In this document: positions 62,894 to 64,000 of the stretch, one piece after another | Numbering within the stretch: the first letter of the stretch is position 1 | How the letters are laid out: each line of letters opens with the position of its first letter | Source: Streptomyces griseoruber | GTDB lineage: Bacteria > Actinomycetota > Actinomycetes > Streptomycetales > Streptomycetaceae | Direction: 5' to 3' | Length of the DNA stretch: 64,000 nucleotides | Assembly (NCBI RefSeq): GCF_001514205.1 | Contig: NZ_KQ948777.1 | Coordinates: forward strand, 62,001-126,000 | The notes under the pieces: model-generated | What the model was told of the DNA's origin: nothing | Seen by the model: the letters and a program-made list of their open reading frames with translations, nothing else | Database searches by the model: none | Position numbers and translations under genes: made by a program

Positions 62894-63283
62894 TCAGCCC
62901 TCGACCCAGCCGTGGTTCTTGGCGAACTGCGCGAGCCCGCTCCGCACCTGCACGATCTGCTCCCCGGTGAGCGAGGGCGCCGCGCTCAGCAGGGCCTCGG
63001 TGACGTCCCGGACGAACTCCTCGGTGCTGAGCACATCGCACAGCACGTCGTCGTCGGCCGCGAGCGGCTTGCCGTCCGCGCCCCGCGCGAGCCGGACCCC
63101 GGACGCCTTCGGTCCGCGCTCACCGTCCTCGATCTCGAACTCGACGACGATGCCCCGCCGCACCTGCGACTCGGGCATCAGCATGTCGTTGACGTGCAGG
63201 AAGACATCCTCCCCGCCGTCGTCGGGCGCGATGAACCCGTAGCCCCGCTGGCTGTCGAAGCGCACCACACGACCAGCAACCAT
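62894..63283 (-). CDS. Cold-shock-domain protein with C-terminal extension
   Basis: 129 residues. The N-terminal 65 residues are a cold-shock domain with RNP1 GYGFIAP and RNP2 DVFLHV, binding single-stranded nucleic acid. The rest is an acidic helical extension (LCDVLSTEEFVRDVTEALL) not found in CspA, characteristic of a larger actinobacterial type. ATG 63283 begins MVAGRVVRFDSQRG, the usual cold-shock start. It has its own strong terminator and is probably monocistronic. Confidence 0.93.
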   Translation of the reverse strand: MVAGRVVRFDSQRGYGFIAPDDGGEDVFLHVNDMLMPESQVRRGIVVEFEIEDGERGPKASGVRLARGADGKPLAADDDVLCDVLSTEEFVRDVTEALLSAAPSLTGEQIVQVRSGLAQFAKNHGWVEG

Positions 63284-63416
63284 CCCAACCCCCAGCAACC
63301 TCGAAACACCCACTTCGGTGAACCTGCCCAGATCGTAGTCAAACCGACCGCTTCCAGGCGACTCCCGGGGTTCATCGCGCGCGGCGCACCTCGCTGAGCT
63401 GCGCAAACGACTCGGG

Positions 63417-63806
63417 TCAGTCCTCGGCGGCGCGCTCGGCCTCGCGCTTCCGGAGGCGGGCCGCCTCCTTGCGGACCTCGGCCTGGGTGCCGCGCTCCTT
63501 CTCCAGCCACTCCGGCTTGGCGTCCTTGAGCGCGTCGATCTGCTCGGTGGTGAGCGCCTCCGTCACCCCGCCCCGGGCCAGGCCCGCGATGGACACGCCC
63601 AGCCTGGCCGCGACCACCGGACGGGGGTGCGGGCCGTTCTCGCGCAGCGTCCGCAGCCATTGCGGCGGGTTCGCCTGGAGCTCGTTCAGCTCGGCGCGCG
63701 AGACGACGCCCTCCTGGAACTCGGCGGGCGTGGCGGGGAGGTACACACCCAGCTTCTTCGCCGCGGTGGCGGGCTTCATCGTCTGGGTGGTCTGCTGCGA
63801 CTTCAT
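63417..63806 (-). CDS. DUF5997 family protein
   Basis: 129 residues, basic and helical. The N-terminal MKPATAAKKLGVYLPATP and NPPQWLRTLRENGPHPRPVV segments are the DUF5997 signature, an actinobacterial family of unknown function. The C terminus is a charged helix (EVRKEAARLRKREAERA). It is divergent from the LysR-type gene at 63865 with 58 bases between starts, a conserved-looking pair. No strong ribosome-binding site is visible. Confidence 0.87.
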   Translation of the reverse strand: MKSQQTTQTMKPATAAKKLGVYLPATPAEFQEGVVSRAELNELQANPPQWLRTLRENGPHPRPVVAARLGVSIAGLARGGVTEALTTEQIDALKDAKPEWLEKERGTQAEVRKEAARLRKREAERAAED

Positions 63807-63864
63807 ACGGTCCAGGGTATCGGCCGCCGCGGAGACCTCCGACCACAGCCGGTAACCTGGCGGG

Positions 63865-64000
63865 ATGACCGACCAGGCGGATTCCCCTTCGTTCCGGCTC
63901 GCGTACGTTCCCGGAGTGACGCCCGCCAAATGGGTGCGGATCTGGGAGGAGCGCCTGCCCGACACCCCCCTCACCCTGCTCCAGGTCTCCCCGGCCGAGG
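63865..64000 (+). CDS. LysR-type substrate-binding domain protein, 3' end outside the window
   Basis: Only 45 codons are inside the window (MTDQADSPSFRLAYVPGVTP onwards). The beta strand FRLAYVPGVTPAKWVRIWEE resembles the start of LysR effector-binding domains, without a preceding DNA-binding helix-turn-helix, as in the stand-alone proteins often found next to DUF5997 genes. ATG 63865 is preceded by GGCGGG. Function is inferred from the N terminus and neighbour only. Confidence 0.6.
   Translation, partial: MTDQADSPSFRLAYVPGVTPAKWVRIWEERLPDTPLTLLQVSPAE

Overview
The window is high-GC actinobacterial DNA, almost certainly from a Streptomyces chromosome. The evidence is strong third-position GC bias, frequent GTG starts, ATGA/GTGA start-stop overlaps, a conservon (CvnABCD), DUF5709 and DUF5997 proteins, a type B ribosomal protein L31, and multi-domain SpoIIE phosphatases. 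I found no rRNA, tRNA, CRISPR array, intact insertion sequence or origin.

Layout. Bases 1-5809 hold a split conservon: sensor kinase, roadblock protein, DUF742 protein, then a detached GTPase, an opposing PPOX oxidoreductase, a second roadblock paralogue and an unassigned DNA-binding-like protein. Bases 5820-10171 carry thioesterase II, a DExH helicase and a membrane hydrolase. Bases 10198-14957 (minus strand) carry rpmE2, a DUF5709 gene and a heterodimeric ABC exporter whose two halves are degenerate in complementary motifs. Bases 15231-23650 hold secreted or membrane functions: an L,D-transpeptidase-like lipoprotein, a PNGase A-like protein with a TTA codon, DctA, a MarR/ABC exporter divergon, a short MltG and a flavoprotein.

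Bases 23716-27960 are a scar region. An intact yjbQ is followed by fragments of a sugar ABC transporter closely resembling the intact one at 32110-36004, by a minus-strand scrap of an ATPase domain, by a GAF/PAS/SpoIIE phosphatase gene, and by remnants of a methyltransferase and a second yjbQ 3' end.

Bases 27961-40689 hold a cyclase, a large SpoIIE/ATPase regulator, a ribose-type ABC importer (ATPase, permease, lipoprotein), a GH15 enzyme, and a cyclase/ThDP-enzyme pair with overlapping genes. Bases 40706-45019 form a first MoxR module: a metallopeptidase-VWA protein, a MoxR AAA ATPase and an unknown protein. GH63 and GH13 glycosidases follow, translationally coupled, then a DinB-like protein.

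Bases 49957-62669 are a second and larger MoxR module on the minus strand: two DUF4132-type proteins, a YehL-type MoxR ATPase, a 1279-residue DUF5682-VWA fusion and a SWIM zinc-finger protein. Its gene content matches the uncharacterised yehI/yehL/yehM/yehP/yehQ set of E. coli, with the yehM and yehP parts fused. Nearly every junction is an ATGA overlap, so the products probably form one complex. This is the best candidate for a poorly described system here. The window closes with a cold-shock protein with its own terminator, a DUF5997 gene and the start of a divergent LysR-type substrate-binding protein.
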